From: Sedimentisphaerales bacterium
Lineage (GTDB): Bacteria > Planctomycetota > Phycisphaerae > Sedimentisphaerales > Anaerohalosphaeraceae
DNA: 64,000 nt
NCBI GenBank assembly: GCA_028282905.1
Contig: JANQGW010000223.1
Coordinates: 24,677 to 88,676 of the forward strand
Direction: 5' to 3'
Shown one piece after another: positions 53,257 through 61,942 of this stretch. A model generated the notes under the pieces. It had not been told where the DNA came from. It made no database searches and was given only the letters and a program-made list of their open reading frames with translations. The position numbers and the translations under genes are program-made. The first letter of the stretch is position 1; every line of letters begins with the position of its first letter.

Positions 53257-54396
53257 ATGATTAGGATGCCATGGTCAGAAGCATTTTCGCCCAATATTGG
53301 GCTCGAGATTAACTCCAAGTGTAATATTTCATGCAGAGGGTGTTATAAAAAGCTGGACGGTACAACAAAACCCATGAAGCAAATAATAGACGAGCTCGAT
53401 TTTGCACTGTCCAGGCGTAAGATCCAGACAGTGTCTATTGTTGGGGGAGAGCCAACCCTGCATCCCCAACTCTGTGAGATTATTGGCAACATTCATAAAA
53501 GGAATATTAGAACAGCGATGCTTACGAACGGACTGGAACTTGATGATTCTTTGCTGAGCAAGCTAAAAACAGCAGGCCTGGATATTATTATGCTTCATAT
53601 CGATCAAGAGCAAAAGCGTCCTGACTTACCTGAAGAACCAAGCACCGAGGACGTTAATTCCTTAATTGCTGATCTTTCTTCTAAGATCGCAAAAAAAGGA
53701 ATTAATGCCGGTCTGACACTACCGATCCATAATCCCAATTCAGAAGAGGCCGTTCACATCACAGATCGCATTATTCGTTCAGAACATATTAATTTGTTGC
53801 TTGCCATAAATTACATTGATACCAATTGCTTCGATAAAACATTGGGCTTAGATCGTGAGGACAATCGTGGCATTGACCATGATTTCCAAAGCAAAAGAAA
53901 CAGCCAAATTGCGGAAAAACTAGAAAGCCAGTTTGGTCTGCAGCCATATGCCTATTTACCAGCTGACCAACAAGAACAATGGGGCGATGGAAATTGGCCG
54001 TGGATGCTGTACTTTATACCAGTGATATATACAAAAAACGGACACTATTATTTTCGTATAAAATCTAATCTTGCTGATAAAATGCTATTAAATCTGATTC
54101 ATTTTATTGGCGGACGTCCAATTTTTTATTCCGGCCAAAACCAAGCCATTACCTATCTGCGAGTATTGCTTAACGCAGTTACCGGATTTCGCTTTGTCGA
54201 AGGGGCCAAGTTTTTGGGCAAGGCTTTTCATTCTCAAGCTCGTATAAGGTCAAAAGGATTAATCTTTGAAAACGGCCCTATTCTGAATGACAACGGTGAA
54301 CTTAGCTGCTGTGAGTTTTGTACCAATGCCACGGTTAGAAATGGGCAACTGGTTCCGATTTGTGTTGCTGACCATGCTTTCAAGGAGGAACGATGA
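53257..54396 (+). CDS. Radical SAM protein, MoaA/SPASM-like (cluster copy 1)
   Basis: 379 aa with GAGGA upstream. The 4Fe-4S site is CNISCRGC (CxxxCxxC) near residue 23, followed by VSIVGGEPTLHPQL and AMLTNGLELDD, typical of MoaA-type radical SAM proteins. The C-terminus contains further cysteines (SCCEFCTNATVRNGQLVPIC) like a SPASM/auxiliary cluster region. It begins IRMPWSEAFSPNIGLEI, nearly the same as the next gene, showing they are duplicates. It is the first gene of a nine-gene unit; no precursor peptide was seen beside it. Confidence 0.85.
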   Translation: MIRMPWSEAFSPNIGLEINSKCNISCRGCYKKLDGTTKPMKQIIDELDFALSRRKIQTVSIVGGEPTLHPQLCEIIGNIHKRNIRTAMLTNGLELDDSLLSKLKTAGLDIIMLHIDQEQKRPDLPEEPSTEDVNSLIADLSSKIAKKGINAGLTLPIHNPNSEEAVHITDRIIRSEHINLLLAINYIDTNCFDKTLGLDREDNRGIDHDFQSKRNSQIAEKLESQFGLQPYAYLPADQQEQWGDGNWPWMLYFIPVIYTKNGHYYFRIKSNLADKMLLNLIHFIGGRPIFYSGQNQAITYLRVLLNAVTGFRFVEGAKFLGKAFHSQARIRSKGLIFENGPILNDNGELSCCEFCTNATVRNGQLVPICVADHAFKEER

Positions 54397-54397
54397 A

Positions 54398-55570
54398 ATG
54401 ATTAAAATGCCATGGAATAACACAACCTCTCCCAATGCGATGCTGGAAATTACAGATGCATGCAATATCAATTGTCGAGTGTGCTACAAAGAGAAAGGGG
54501 AATTATATAAATCGCTTTCGCAAGTCGAAGAGGAATTGACTGTAGCAATGCAGACACGTAAACTGCATACAATAACAATTTCCGGCGGAGAGCCGACATT
54601 ACACCCCGATTTAAATGCAATCATAAGAATGTGCAAGAGTTATAATCTTCACGTTTTTTTGTTAACAAATGGCGTCTTAATAAACTCGGATTACCTTGCG
54701 CAATTAAAAGCCTCAGGATTAGACTCAATTATGTTCCATATTGACGAGGGACAAGTTCGTCCCGACCTTTCTGATTCTTCAAACCCTAATGATATTCAAA
54801 AACGCTTAAACGAACTCATTTTATGTGCGAATCCTTTGGATATTGATGTGTCAATGTCTATGACGATGTATGGGAGCAGTTGGAATCAACAGTCCACCAG
54901 GCAACTGGTAGAATATTTCATGTCTTGCCCTGATCTCACTTTCCTGTTTATTTCTAAAGCAATCGATCCTGACACGTGTCATTTAAATGCGTCATTGAGT
55001 GCAAATGGCACGCCTGATCTCTATACACATGGGGGCATATTATTTCCGCCCAGTGTTGGCGACTTGTGTTATTATCTCGGTGAGAGATACAACCTCGAAC
55101 CATATTCATTTATTCCTGCCGTGGATCATAAATACTCATGCTGGATTTCGTTTTTTGTCCCTGTGATATATACAAAAGAAACAAGATCCTCATTTAAGGT
55201 TCTTTCTAATCGTCTGGATTCTATGTTAATGGAAATTCCCAGAAAAATATCCGGGCACTATATACACAAGACAACACAAAATTCTTTCATTACCTTATTG
55301 CGTGCTTTTGTTAATGCAGTATCAACATGGAGGATTATACCTTTTTTCAAATTCTTAGCTAAGTTTTTGCGACCTTCATCAATGATTCGTCATAAGATGA
55401 TTGTCTATGACAATGGACCATTCTTAAGTCAAGATAGTCAATTACAATACTGTGAATACTGCCCCACTGCGATTGTCCATAATGGAAGTGTTGCCCCGTG
55501 CTGCAGTTCTAATTTTAATATGTCGAAAGGTCAGTTGAATGAACATACATGCGACCACAGCATGGTGTAA
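54398..55570 (+). CDS. Radical SAM protein, MoaA/SPASM-like (cluster copy 2)
   Basis: 390 aa from the ATG at 54398, with AAGGAGG nine bases upstream. Cluster motif CNINCRVC near residue 22, then TISGGEPTLHPDLNA and FLLTNGVLINSDY. C-terminal cysteines in YCEYCPTAIVHNGSVAPCC mirror copy 1. It shares its opening IKMPWNNTTSPNAMLEI with the preceding gene, from which it is separated by one base. The two probably act as a pair on related substrates. Confidence 0.85.
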   Translation: MIKMPWNNTTSPNAMLEITDACNINCRVCYKEKGELYKSLSQVEEELTVAMQTRKLHTITISGGEPTLHPDLNAIIRMCKSYNLHVFLLTNGVLINSDYLAQLKASGLDSIMFHIDEGQVRPDLSDSSNPNDIQKRLNELILCANPLDIDVSMSMTMYGSSWNQQSTRQLVEYFMSCPDLTFLFISKAIDPDTCHLNASLSANGTPDLYTHGGILFPPSVGDLCYYLGERYNLEPYSFIPAVDHKYSCWISFFVPVIYTKETRSSFKVLSNRLDSMLMEIPRKISGHYIHKTTQNSFITLLRAFVNAVSTWRIIPFFKFLAKFLRPSSMIRHKMIVYDNGPFLSQDSQLQYCEYCPTAIVHNGSVAPCCSSNFNMSKGQLNEHTCDHSMV

Positions 55571-56858
55571 TCGATGCAATTCGAAACATCCTGCAAATCT
55601 TGTCTGTGAGGAAAATAATATATACGCTGTTTTGTCATGCCCTGGGGGCGAATATCGCTATAAAATATCTTCTGATGCCGAGATGTTCCAGCAGATACGT
55701 CAAAAGAGCTGGACAGATTTAACACAGCAGAATAGTACTAAGTCACGTTTTATTCTTAACTATATTTCCGTTACGAAAGCATGTAATTTCAGTTGTGCGG
55801 TATGCGGTGTCAATGCTGTGTCTGTCGAGAGCAATCCGACCTATCTGAGTGTTGACGAAATCTGTCGCCGGGCAGAAAAAGTCAAGACTTCAGGAAGCAG
55901 CATTTTACACTTAATCGGCGGTGAACCTACATTACATCCCGATCTTCTTGAAATAATCTCTCAGCTGAAAAAAATGGGTTTTAGTTTAGGTATCGTGACG
56001 AACGGATATTTGCTCGGTCAAGATGAAACGCTTGCGTATAAAATGAAACAGCATGGGGTTTCCAGAATATGCCTTCAGTTTGACTCGTTCAAAAGAGAAA
56101 CGCTTGATAAATTTAACAGAGACTATCTGGACATGAAACAAAAAGCGATTCGGAATACAATTAATGCGGGATTGAGCTTAGGACTGAATTGCACAACCAC
56201 GACACACAATCTTCATGAAATCAAGGATCTGCTTTCACATCACCTGGAGCTTGGGCATTCTGTCAAAAACATGACATTTGCAAGCGCCGCCCCTGTTGGC
56301 CGCTTTCAGTTTTCAGACGATGACTCAGCGGATAGAGAACAAATCGTCAAGGAACTATTGAAAGCCGGTGATCGGTATCATTTCTCGTATAAAGATGTAT
56401 TTCCCCTCCCGGCATATTTGCCATGGGGCATGCAGGTCCATCCAGACTGCGGAGCACATCTGCTTTTTGTGAGGACTCCGGATGGAATAAGGCCATGGAG
56501 TTATTATATAGACATTGAAGCATTGTATCGAAAGATCGGCAAAAACAGGATGAAGCCATCTTATTTTTCAAAACGTATTGTTCCGGCTTGGTATTTATTG
56601 CGAGTATTTAAAATTAAAAAAATATTCCAGTGCCTTAAAATTGCCTTTGGGCTAATATTTTTCAAAAAGAAATATTCACTTGTGAATGTCGGAATCAGCA
56701 ATTATAAAGCCGCCGCATTTCTCGACACGCAGAGAACAGATCGCTGTGTATCAGCTTTTCATACCTCTGTTGGCCCGGTTAAGGGATGTCTGCATTTCTT
56801 CCGAGACGAAACGTATCCCGGTTCACATGAATATGAGCTTCTTCATGAAAGCTGTTAA
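55539..56858 (+). CDS. Radical SAM protein with N-terminal Cys-rich motif (cluster copy 3)
   Basis: 439 aa, overlapping the previous gene by 32 bases with AAAGG eight bases before ATG 55539. Residues 1-45 carry CNRCN ... VCEENN ... LSCPGGEYRYK, a zinc- or iron-binding-like motif. The radical SAM core has ACNFSCAVC near residue 90, LHLIGGEPTLHPDLLEI and GIVTNGYLLG. A Cys-rich N-terminus before the MoaA-type core occurs in the MJ0619/tetraether-lipid-synthase branch, but also elsewhere, so this resemblance is only suggestive. A basic hydrophobic helix (about 340-375) may contact the membrane. Confidence 0.8.
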   Translation: MNIHATTAWCNRCNSKHPANLVCEENNIYAVLSCPGGEYRYKISSDAEMFQQIRQKSWTDLTQQNSTKSRFILNYISVTKACNFSCAVCGVNAVSVESNPTYLSVDEICRRAEKVKTSGSSILHLIGGEPTLHPDLLEIISQLKKMGFSLGIVTNGYLLGQDETLAYKMKQHGVSRICLQFDSFKRETLDKFNRDYLDMKQKAIRNTINAGLSLGLNCTTTTHNLHEIKDLLSHHLELGHSVKNMTFASAAPVGRFQFSDDDSADREQIVKELLKAGDRYHFSYKDVFPLPAYLPWGMQVHPDCGAHLLFVRTPDGIRPWSYYIDIEALYRKIGKNRMKPSYFSKRIVPAWYLLRVFKIKKIFQCLKIAFGLIFFKKKYSLVNVGISNYKAAAFLDTQRTDRCVSAFHTSVGPVKGCLHFFRDETYPGSHEYELLHESC

Positions 56859-56900
56859 ATTTAATGGTGTTAGAAGGTATAGATAAGGAAAGGAATTGTT

Positions 56901-57353
56901 ATGGCAAAGAAATTTATGGCATTTAGAATCATTGCCGGCGTAATCTGTTTATATCACGTCGCACTCGGAATTGTATTAAATTGCCCTGGCGATGTTATTC
57001 AATGGGCAGTATCAAATTGTATGGGGGCAACCAAACTGCCGGATGCATCTTCTCTGTTCGTTGCAAAAATGCTGGGAGCATATATGATCTTTTTTGGTCT
57101 TGGAATGGGATTAGTTGCATGGAATCCGATTAAAAATCGCTCTATCCTGACGATTGGAGCATTATTGGTAATATTTCGTTCCATTCATAGAATAATCCAA
57201 GCTGACCTCCTGATGGAAAGTCTTGGAATCTCTACCCAAAGCAACTGGACAACAATTATTATTTTGATCATTTTTTCGGTTGCTCTTCTCGCATTCAGGT
57301 TCTTATTACTTGCCGATTCCAAAAAAACGTTATCGCCTAATGTTGAGTTGTAA
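56901..57353 (+). CDS. Small integral membrane protein
   Basis: 150 aa with a strong AAGGAAAGGAA site upstream. Four hydrophobic helices are evident (about 8-28, 53-77, 84-100 and 119-141), with short polar loops. I do not recognise a family with certainty. Its place within the tight radical SAM gene run suggests it anchors or assists the pathway at the membrane, for example for a lipid substrate. Confidence 0.7.
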   Translation: MAKKFMAFRIIAGVICLYHVALGIVLNCPGDVIQWAVSNCMGATKLPDASSLFVAKMLGAYMIFFGLGMGLVAWNPIKNRSILTIGALLVIFRSIHRIIQADLLMESLGISTQSNWTTIIILIIFSVALLAFRFLLLADSKKTLSPNVEL

Positions 57354-57390
57354 CATATTGAGTATTCTCTGAAGTATTGTATGTAATCTA

Positions 57391-58782
57391 ATGAACAGAA
57401 GAACAGTATTATTAATCTTGCCAGACGCTAAAATGCACAAACTCAAGATCGGCAAATATACGCGATCGATGAGAGAAGCTCCGCTAACGCTAGCTTCACT
57501 TGCCGCCATGGCGCCAAACGACCTACAGTTAGACTTTGTTTTAGTAGACGCAAGTATCGATCCAATTCCTTGGGACATGAAGCCCGATATAGTGGGTATC
57601 AGTGTCATGACAGGAACCGCTAATGGTGCATATTATATTGCAGACCATTTTCGGCATAAAGGTGCCCCAATTGTTCTTGGAGGCGTCCATGCCACAATCA
57701 TGCCCGAAGAAGCCGCGGGATATGCTGATAGTATTGTAATCGGCATGGCGGAAAATACATGGCCAAGGCTTTTACGAGACTTTGTTTCAGATGATCTAAA
57801 GCCCAGGTACGAAGATTTTGGTATTAATGCAAATGAATGGATCAATGGATTACCATCTCCCAGAATGGATTTGATTCGCAGAAGCGGATATATGGTTCCC
57901 GATAGTGTTCAGGCGACCCGCGGCTGCAGCAAGAATTGTGATTTCTGTTCTGTGCCAACCGTATGGAAACGTTTTCAAAAACGTCCCATTGCTGACGTGA
58001 TTCGGGATGCCAAAAAACTCAAAGGAAAATACCTGGCTTTTGGGGATGTGAATTTAATTGATGATCCTGAATATGCTAAAGAATTGTTTTCAGGACTTAT
58101 TCCTTTGAAAAAAAGTTGGGGAGGTCTGGCAACAACTGAGGTGTATAAAGATCCGGAGCTCATCAATCTCATGGCAAAGAGCGGCTGCAAGTTTCTTTTG
58201 ATCGGATTTGAGTCCATTAACCAGCCGTCACTCAATGGAATCGCAAAAGGTTTTAACAATAGAGATGAATACAGCGAATTGATTTCAACTTTACATACAG
58301 CCGGCATTTCTGTTCAGGGCTGCTTTGTATTTGGCTTTGACCACGATGACAAGTCGGTTTTTCAAGCGACTGTCCAGCGAGTCAAAGAACTGAAAATCGA
58401 TATACCGAGATTTTCGATATATACTCCTTACCCCGGAACAAGGCTATTCAACCGACTGGTTCTGGAAGACCGAATTACAAGCTATAATTGGGATGATTAC
58501 GATACGATGCATGTCGTCTTTGAGCCCCAACAGATGTCCAGCAAAGAATTGTTCAACGGCTTTAAATGGGCGTACAAAAGTACATTCAAAATGGGGCATA
58601 TTCTAAAAAGACTTCCTTTGTTCAGCAGGTCATTCCCAATTAACCTTGCCGGAAATATAACTTATAAAATGTTTGCCCATAGGCTATACAAGGATATCAG
58701 ATTCGCCTTGCCATGCTCAAATAACTCTCCAGTTACTTTCAACACGACAGCTCTGAAGGAGAATCTCTCGTGCCGCATATAA
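57391..58782 (+). CDS. Cobalamin-dependent (B12-binding) radical SAM protein (copy 1)
   Basis: 463 aa. An N-terminal B12-binding Rossmann domain (about 1-150: EAPLTLASLAAMAP, PDIVGISVMTG, APIVLGGVHATIMPEEA) precedes a radical SAM core with RGCSKNCDFC (CxxxCxxC near 180), YLAFGDVNLIDDPEYA and LLIGFESINQPSLNGI. This architecture is found in BchE, methyltransferases, HpnJ-like hopanoid enzymes and GDGT ring synthases. It overlaps the next gene by 13 bases. The substrate is unknown. Confidence 0.88.
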   Translation: MNRRTVLLILPDAKMHKLKIGKYTRSMREAPLTLASLAAMAPNDLQLDFVLVDASIDPIPWDMKPDIVGISVMTGTANGAYYIADHFRHKGAPIVLGGVHATIMPEEAAGYADSIVIGMAENTWPRLLRDFVSDDLKPRYEDFGINANEWINGLPSPRMDLIRRSGYMVPDSVQATRGCSKNCDFCSVPTVWKRFQKRPIADVIRDAKKLKGKYLAFGDVNLIDDPEYAKELFSGLIPLKKSWGGLATTEVYKDPELINLMAKSGCKFLLIGFESINQPSLNGIAKGFNNRDEYSELISTLHTAGISVQGCFVFGFDHDDKSVFQATVQRVKELKIDIPRFSIYTPYPGTRLFNRLVLEDRITSYNWDDYDTMHVVFEPQQMSSKELFNGFKWAYKSTFKMGHILKRLPLFSRSFPINLAGNITYKMFAHRLYKDIRFALPCSNNSPVTFNTTALKENLSCRI

Positions 58783-60116
58783 CATTTGTATATCCCTGTA
58801 TTGGCAGGTTTCCTGATACTAAGTACATCAAGACGTGGCAAATGCAGCCGTTATCGATAGCGGTATTGTCTGCGTTGACTCCTGATAATTGGCAGAAGAT
58901 GCTTTTTGATGACAGAATGGAAGATGTCGATTATGACCAGCAGACAGATCTTGCAGCGATCTCCATAGAAACCTTTAATGCTAAACGTGGATATCAAATC
59001 GCCGCTGAATTCAGAAAACGCGGCATACCTGTTGTCATGGGAGGTTTCCATGCGACATTTTGTCCTGATGAAGCAGCTGAACATGCAACCGCGGTTTGTG
59101 TCGGTCCGGCAGAAGACATCTGGAATAAAATACTTGAAGACGCTGTCTCTGGCACATTAAATGGCATTTACAAAAGTGATTTTAAAGCCCCACTAACCGT
59201 TATGACTGACAGAAATATCTTCGCAGACAAGAAATATCTCGATATTGATCTTGTTGAGACCGGCCGCGGATGCAGGTTCAAATGTGATTTCTGCTCCATT
59301 TCTTCATTTTACAACGCCACCTACCAAAGAAGACCTGTTGATGAAATCATTTCCGAACTAAAGCAGCTTAACGGCAAAGTAATATTCTTTGTGGATGATA
59401 ACATCGTAGCGGATTTTGCCGCAGTAAAAGAGCTTTTCAAAGCCATGATTCCGCTCAAGATCAGGTGGGTAAGTCAGGCGACAATCAATATTGTCAAAGA
59501 TAAAGAACTGCTGGAATTGATGGTTGCCAGCGGCTGTGTTGGAGTGCTGATCGGATTTGAATCTCTCGACCCCAGAAATCTCTGCCTGATGAGCAAGTCG
59601 GTCAATGATATCGACAAGTACTCGGATGCTCTTGCGACACTCAGGAAAAATGGAATACGCATTTACGGAACCTTTGTTTTTGGCTATCAATATGATACAA
59701 AAGAATTGATGGATCAGACGGAAAAATTTGCAGTAAAGCAGAAGATGTTTTTAGCTGCATTTAATCATTTGATCCCATTTCCAGGCACACCGCTTTATAA
59801 CAGCATAAAAAAAGAAAAGCAGCTTAAATATGATAAGTGGTGGTTAAACGATCAATATCGTTTTGGCCAAATGCCATTTGAACCGCTTGGAGAATTGGCA
59901 TGTAAGGATGTGCAGGAGTGCTGTTTGGAACTTCGCAGAAGATTTTACAGTTTTGGGTCGATCATTAAAAGAGGCTGGGACTTTAAATCGAATTCCAATT
60001 GCTTTGAGGCTTTTAAAATCTACACGTTATTCAATATTCTTCTCCGAAATGAAGTGGATCAGAAAGTTGGTCTTCCACTTGGGTTGGTAAATGAGGAGTC
60101 ATCGTCTGAATGTTAA
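58770..60116 (+). CDS. Cobalamin-dependent (B12-binding) radical SAM protein (copy 2)
   Basis: 448 aa. Starts with GTG at 58770, nine bases after AAGGAG. B12-binding part: QPLSIAVLSALTP, PVVMGGFHATFCPDEAAEH. Radical SAM part: RGCRFKCDFCSISSFYNA, IFFVDDNIVADF, GVLIGFESLDPRN and GTFVFGYQYDTKE. It is the paralogue of the preceding gene and overlaps both neighbours, so stoichiometric expression is likely. Paired B12 radical SAM enzymes suggest successive methylations or carbon-carbon bond formations. Confidence 0.88.
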   Translation: MPHITFVYPCIGRFPDTKYIKTWQMQPLSIAVLSALTPDNWQKMLFDDRMEDVDYDQQTDLAAISIETFNAKRGYQIAAEFRKRGIPVVMGGFHATFCPDEAAEHATAVCVGPAEDIWNKILEDAVSGTLNGIYKSDFKAPLTVMTDRNIFADKKYLDIDLVETGRGCRFKCDFCSISSFYNATYQRRPVDEIISELKQLNGKVIFFVDDNIVADFAAVKELFKAMIPLKIRWVSQATINIVKDKELLELMVASGCVGVLIGFESLDPRNLCLMSKSVNDIDKYSDALATLRKNGIRIYGTFVFGYQYDTKELMDQTEKFAVKQKMFLAAFNHLIPFPGTPLYNSIKKEKQLKYDKWWLNDQYRFGQMPFEPLGELACKDVQECCLELRRRFYSFGSIIKRGWDFKSNSNCFEAFKIYTLFNILLRNEVDQKVGLPLGLVNEESSSEC

Positions 60117-61213
60117 AGTACTATCTTACTGACAAATCTGATGAGCCTAAACTCCGAAAGCTTCTGCGGCAAACACCAATGGAAGGTGCTTATAAGGTCG
60201 CTTTTCTTTGTGAGCCAGATTATTTTGCGGCGGCATCTGTTCAGGGACAGTTCGTCCAGACTTTTGCAATGAGAGATACCCAGAAGGATGAAGTTGTCGG
60301 AATGGGGACTCGGGCAATTAAGAGTTGTTTTGTCAATGGGAAACCTGCTGACATTGGATATTTGAGCGGGTTACGCGGCAACCCTGAATATAGAAAGTCT
60401 ATGGGCCTGATAAGAGGCTATAAGGTGTTTCACCAGTACCATAACGACAACAGGGCAAAGCTTTACCTGTCTACCATAATAGAAGACAACCATCATGCCA
60501 GAGCAATTCTTGAATCTGGACGATGTTCAATGCCTGTGTATCATGACATTGGCAGATTCTGTTCGAAAGCAATTGGCTTAAGACAAAAAGTGCCTTTAAA
60601 TTTTGATAATTCTATTTCGATCAAAACACTATCCCATGAAGACATGCCCCAGGTTCTTGAGTTCATGAATATTGAGGGAGCCAAAAAACAATTTTTCCCG
60701 CATTACAGATCAAGTGATTTTAATTCAGACCAAGGCGTATTGAGAGGATTAAAATCAGATGATATATTTATTGCCTTTTCAAATAACCGGATTCTCGGCA
60801 TTGCCGCCACATGGGACCAGAGAGAGTTTAAGCAAAGCATGATTGTCGGATATAAACCTTTAATTAAAGTCATTCGACCACTGATAAATGCAGGCCTTGG
60901 AGCACTTCGATATCCAAGGTTGCCAAAACCTGGAAACAAATTAAACTACTTCAGCTTGGCATTGGTGTGCATAAAAGATGACAGTATGAATATCTTTGGT
61001 GCGTTGCTTAATAAGATTGTTAATAAGAATAAAGGAAAATATGATTTCATGATGGCTGGTTTGCATGAAAAAGATCCTCTTGCCAGATGTTTAGCATTGT
61101 ATAAAGGCATTTCATATTCAAGCAGACTTTATGTTGTTTACTGGCCGGACGGCAAATCTGAATTTGCCAAGTTAGATGAGCGGGTTCCATACCTTGAGTT
61201 GGGGGCACTTTAG
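60110..61213 (+). CDS. GNAT-like N-acyltransferase protein (two-domain)
   Basis: 367 aa, overlapping the preceding gene by 7 bases. The first half has GNAT-type strands and the acceptor-loop-like DIGYLSGLRGNPEYRKSMG followed by LYLSTIIEDNHHARAILES. A second related half starts near 185 (ISIKTLSHEDMPQVLEFM) with IFIAFSNNRILGIAATWD. This fits a tandem GNAT fold. It could acylate an amine made in the pathway. The next gene starts on the base after its stop. Confidence 0.6.
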   Translation: MLKYYLTDKSDEPKLRKLLRQTPMEGAYKVAFLCEPDYFAAASVQGQFVQTFAMRDTQKDEVVGMGTRAIKSCFVNGKPADIGYLSGLRGNPEYRKSMGLIRGYKVFHQYHNDNRAKLYLSTIIEDNHHARAILESGRCSMPVYHDIGRFCSKAIGLRQKVPLNFDNSISIKTLSHEDMPQVLEFMNIEGAKKQFFPHYRSSDFNSDQGVLRGLKSDDIFIAFSNNRILGIAATWDQREFKQSMIVGYKPLIKVIRPLINAGLGALRYPRLPKPGNKLNYFSLALVCIKDDSMNIFGALLNKIVNKNKGKYDFMMAGLHEKDPLARCLALYKGISYSSRLYVVYWPDGKSEFAKLDERVPYLELGAL

Positions 61214-61942
61214 ATGGGTCTCAATGGACGTGTAGTTAGGGCTGAAAGTGCTGATCAGCATATGCTTGAGTCGATGTATGCTCTCATGAAACAATATTAT
61301 GATGGTGTCTCCTATGACTCTTTCATTCAAGACCTATCTGAAAAAGACTGGCTGATCTTGCTTGAGGAGAGCGATCAGATTGTGGGTTTCTCAAGCCAGA
61401 TGCTTTATGAGCATGTAATTGAAAGGGAAAGCGTTTCCGTGCTCTTCTCTGGTGATACGATAATTGACAAAGCCTATTGGGGGACATTTACGTTGCCGGT
61501 AACATGGGTTCGCATGATGCGAACAATTCATTCACAAAACCCACAGGCAAAATTATACTGGTTTCTAATAAGCAAAGGACATCGAACATATCGCTTTCTC
61601 CCGACGTTCTTTAAGTCATATTTTCCAAGTCCTGATGATATCTCATGCGAATTTGAAAAGAATTTGTTGCGGCAGGTAGCATTAGACAAATTTGGCTCTC
61701 GTTTTGACCCTGAGACATTTCTCATACAATCTGACAAAGGCTCTCAAAGGCTTAAGAGAGGCATTTCGGATGTAACTGAGCCTTTAAGAAAGAATAGATA
61801 TATTCTTTTCTTCGAAGAAAAAAATCCCGGCTATATTGACGGCGAAGAACTTGCTTGTATAGCACGGTTTGATCTGAACAACCTTACCCCTTTCATTTTG
61901 AAAAGAACCAATAATCCGATTGCTTTGGGAGATAGCGGGTGA
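61214..61942 (+). CDS. GNAT-like protein linked to GH3
   Basis: 242 aa. ATG 61214 directly follows the stop of the previous gene. A loose GNAT-like pattern is seen (LEESDQIVGFSSQMLYEHVI, ISKGHRTYRFLPTFFKSYFP). There is no signal peptide or membrane helix. I cannot assign a substrate. Overlap with the GH3 gene (GTGA) shows tight coupling, and such small proteins next to GH3 genes occur in other bacteria as far as I recall. Confidence 0.5.
   Translation: MGLNGRVVRAESADQHMLESMYALMKQYYDGVSYDSFIQDLSEKDWLILLEESDQIVGFSSQMLYEHVIERESVSVLFSGDTIIDKAYWGTFTLPVTWVRMMRTIHSQNPQAKLYWFLISKGHRTYRFLPTFFKSYFPSPDDISCEFEKNLLRQVALDKFGSRFDPETFLIQSDKGSQRLKRGISDVTEPLRKNRYILFFEEKNPGYIDGEELACIARFDLNNLTPFILKRTNNPIALGDSG

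Noticed and set aside
55539..60116. Calling the radical SAM cluster a tetraether-lipid (Tes/Grs) pathway
   Set aside because: The resemblance rests on domain architecture only; no diagnostic residues could be verified by eye, so I left the function open.
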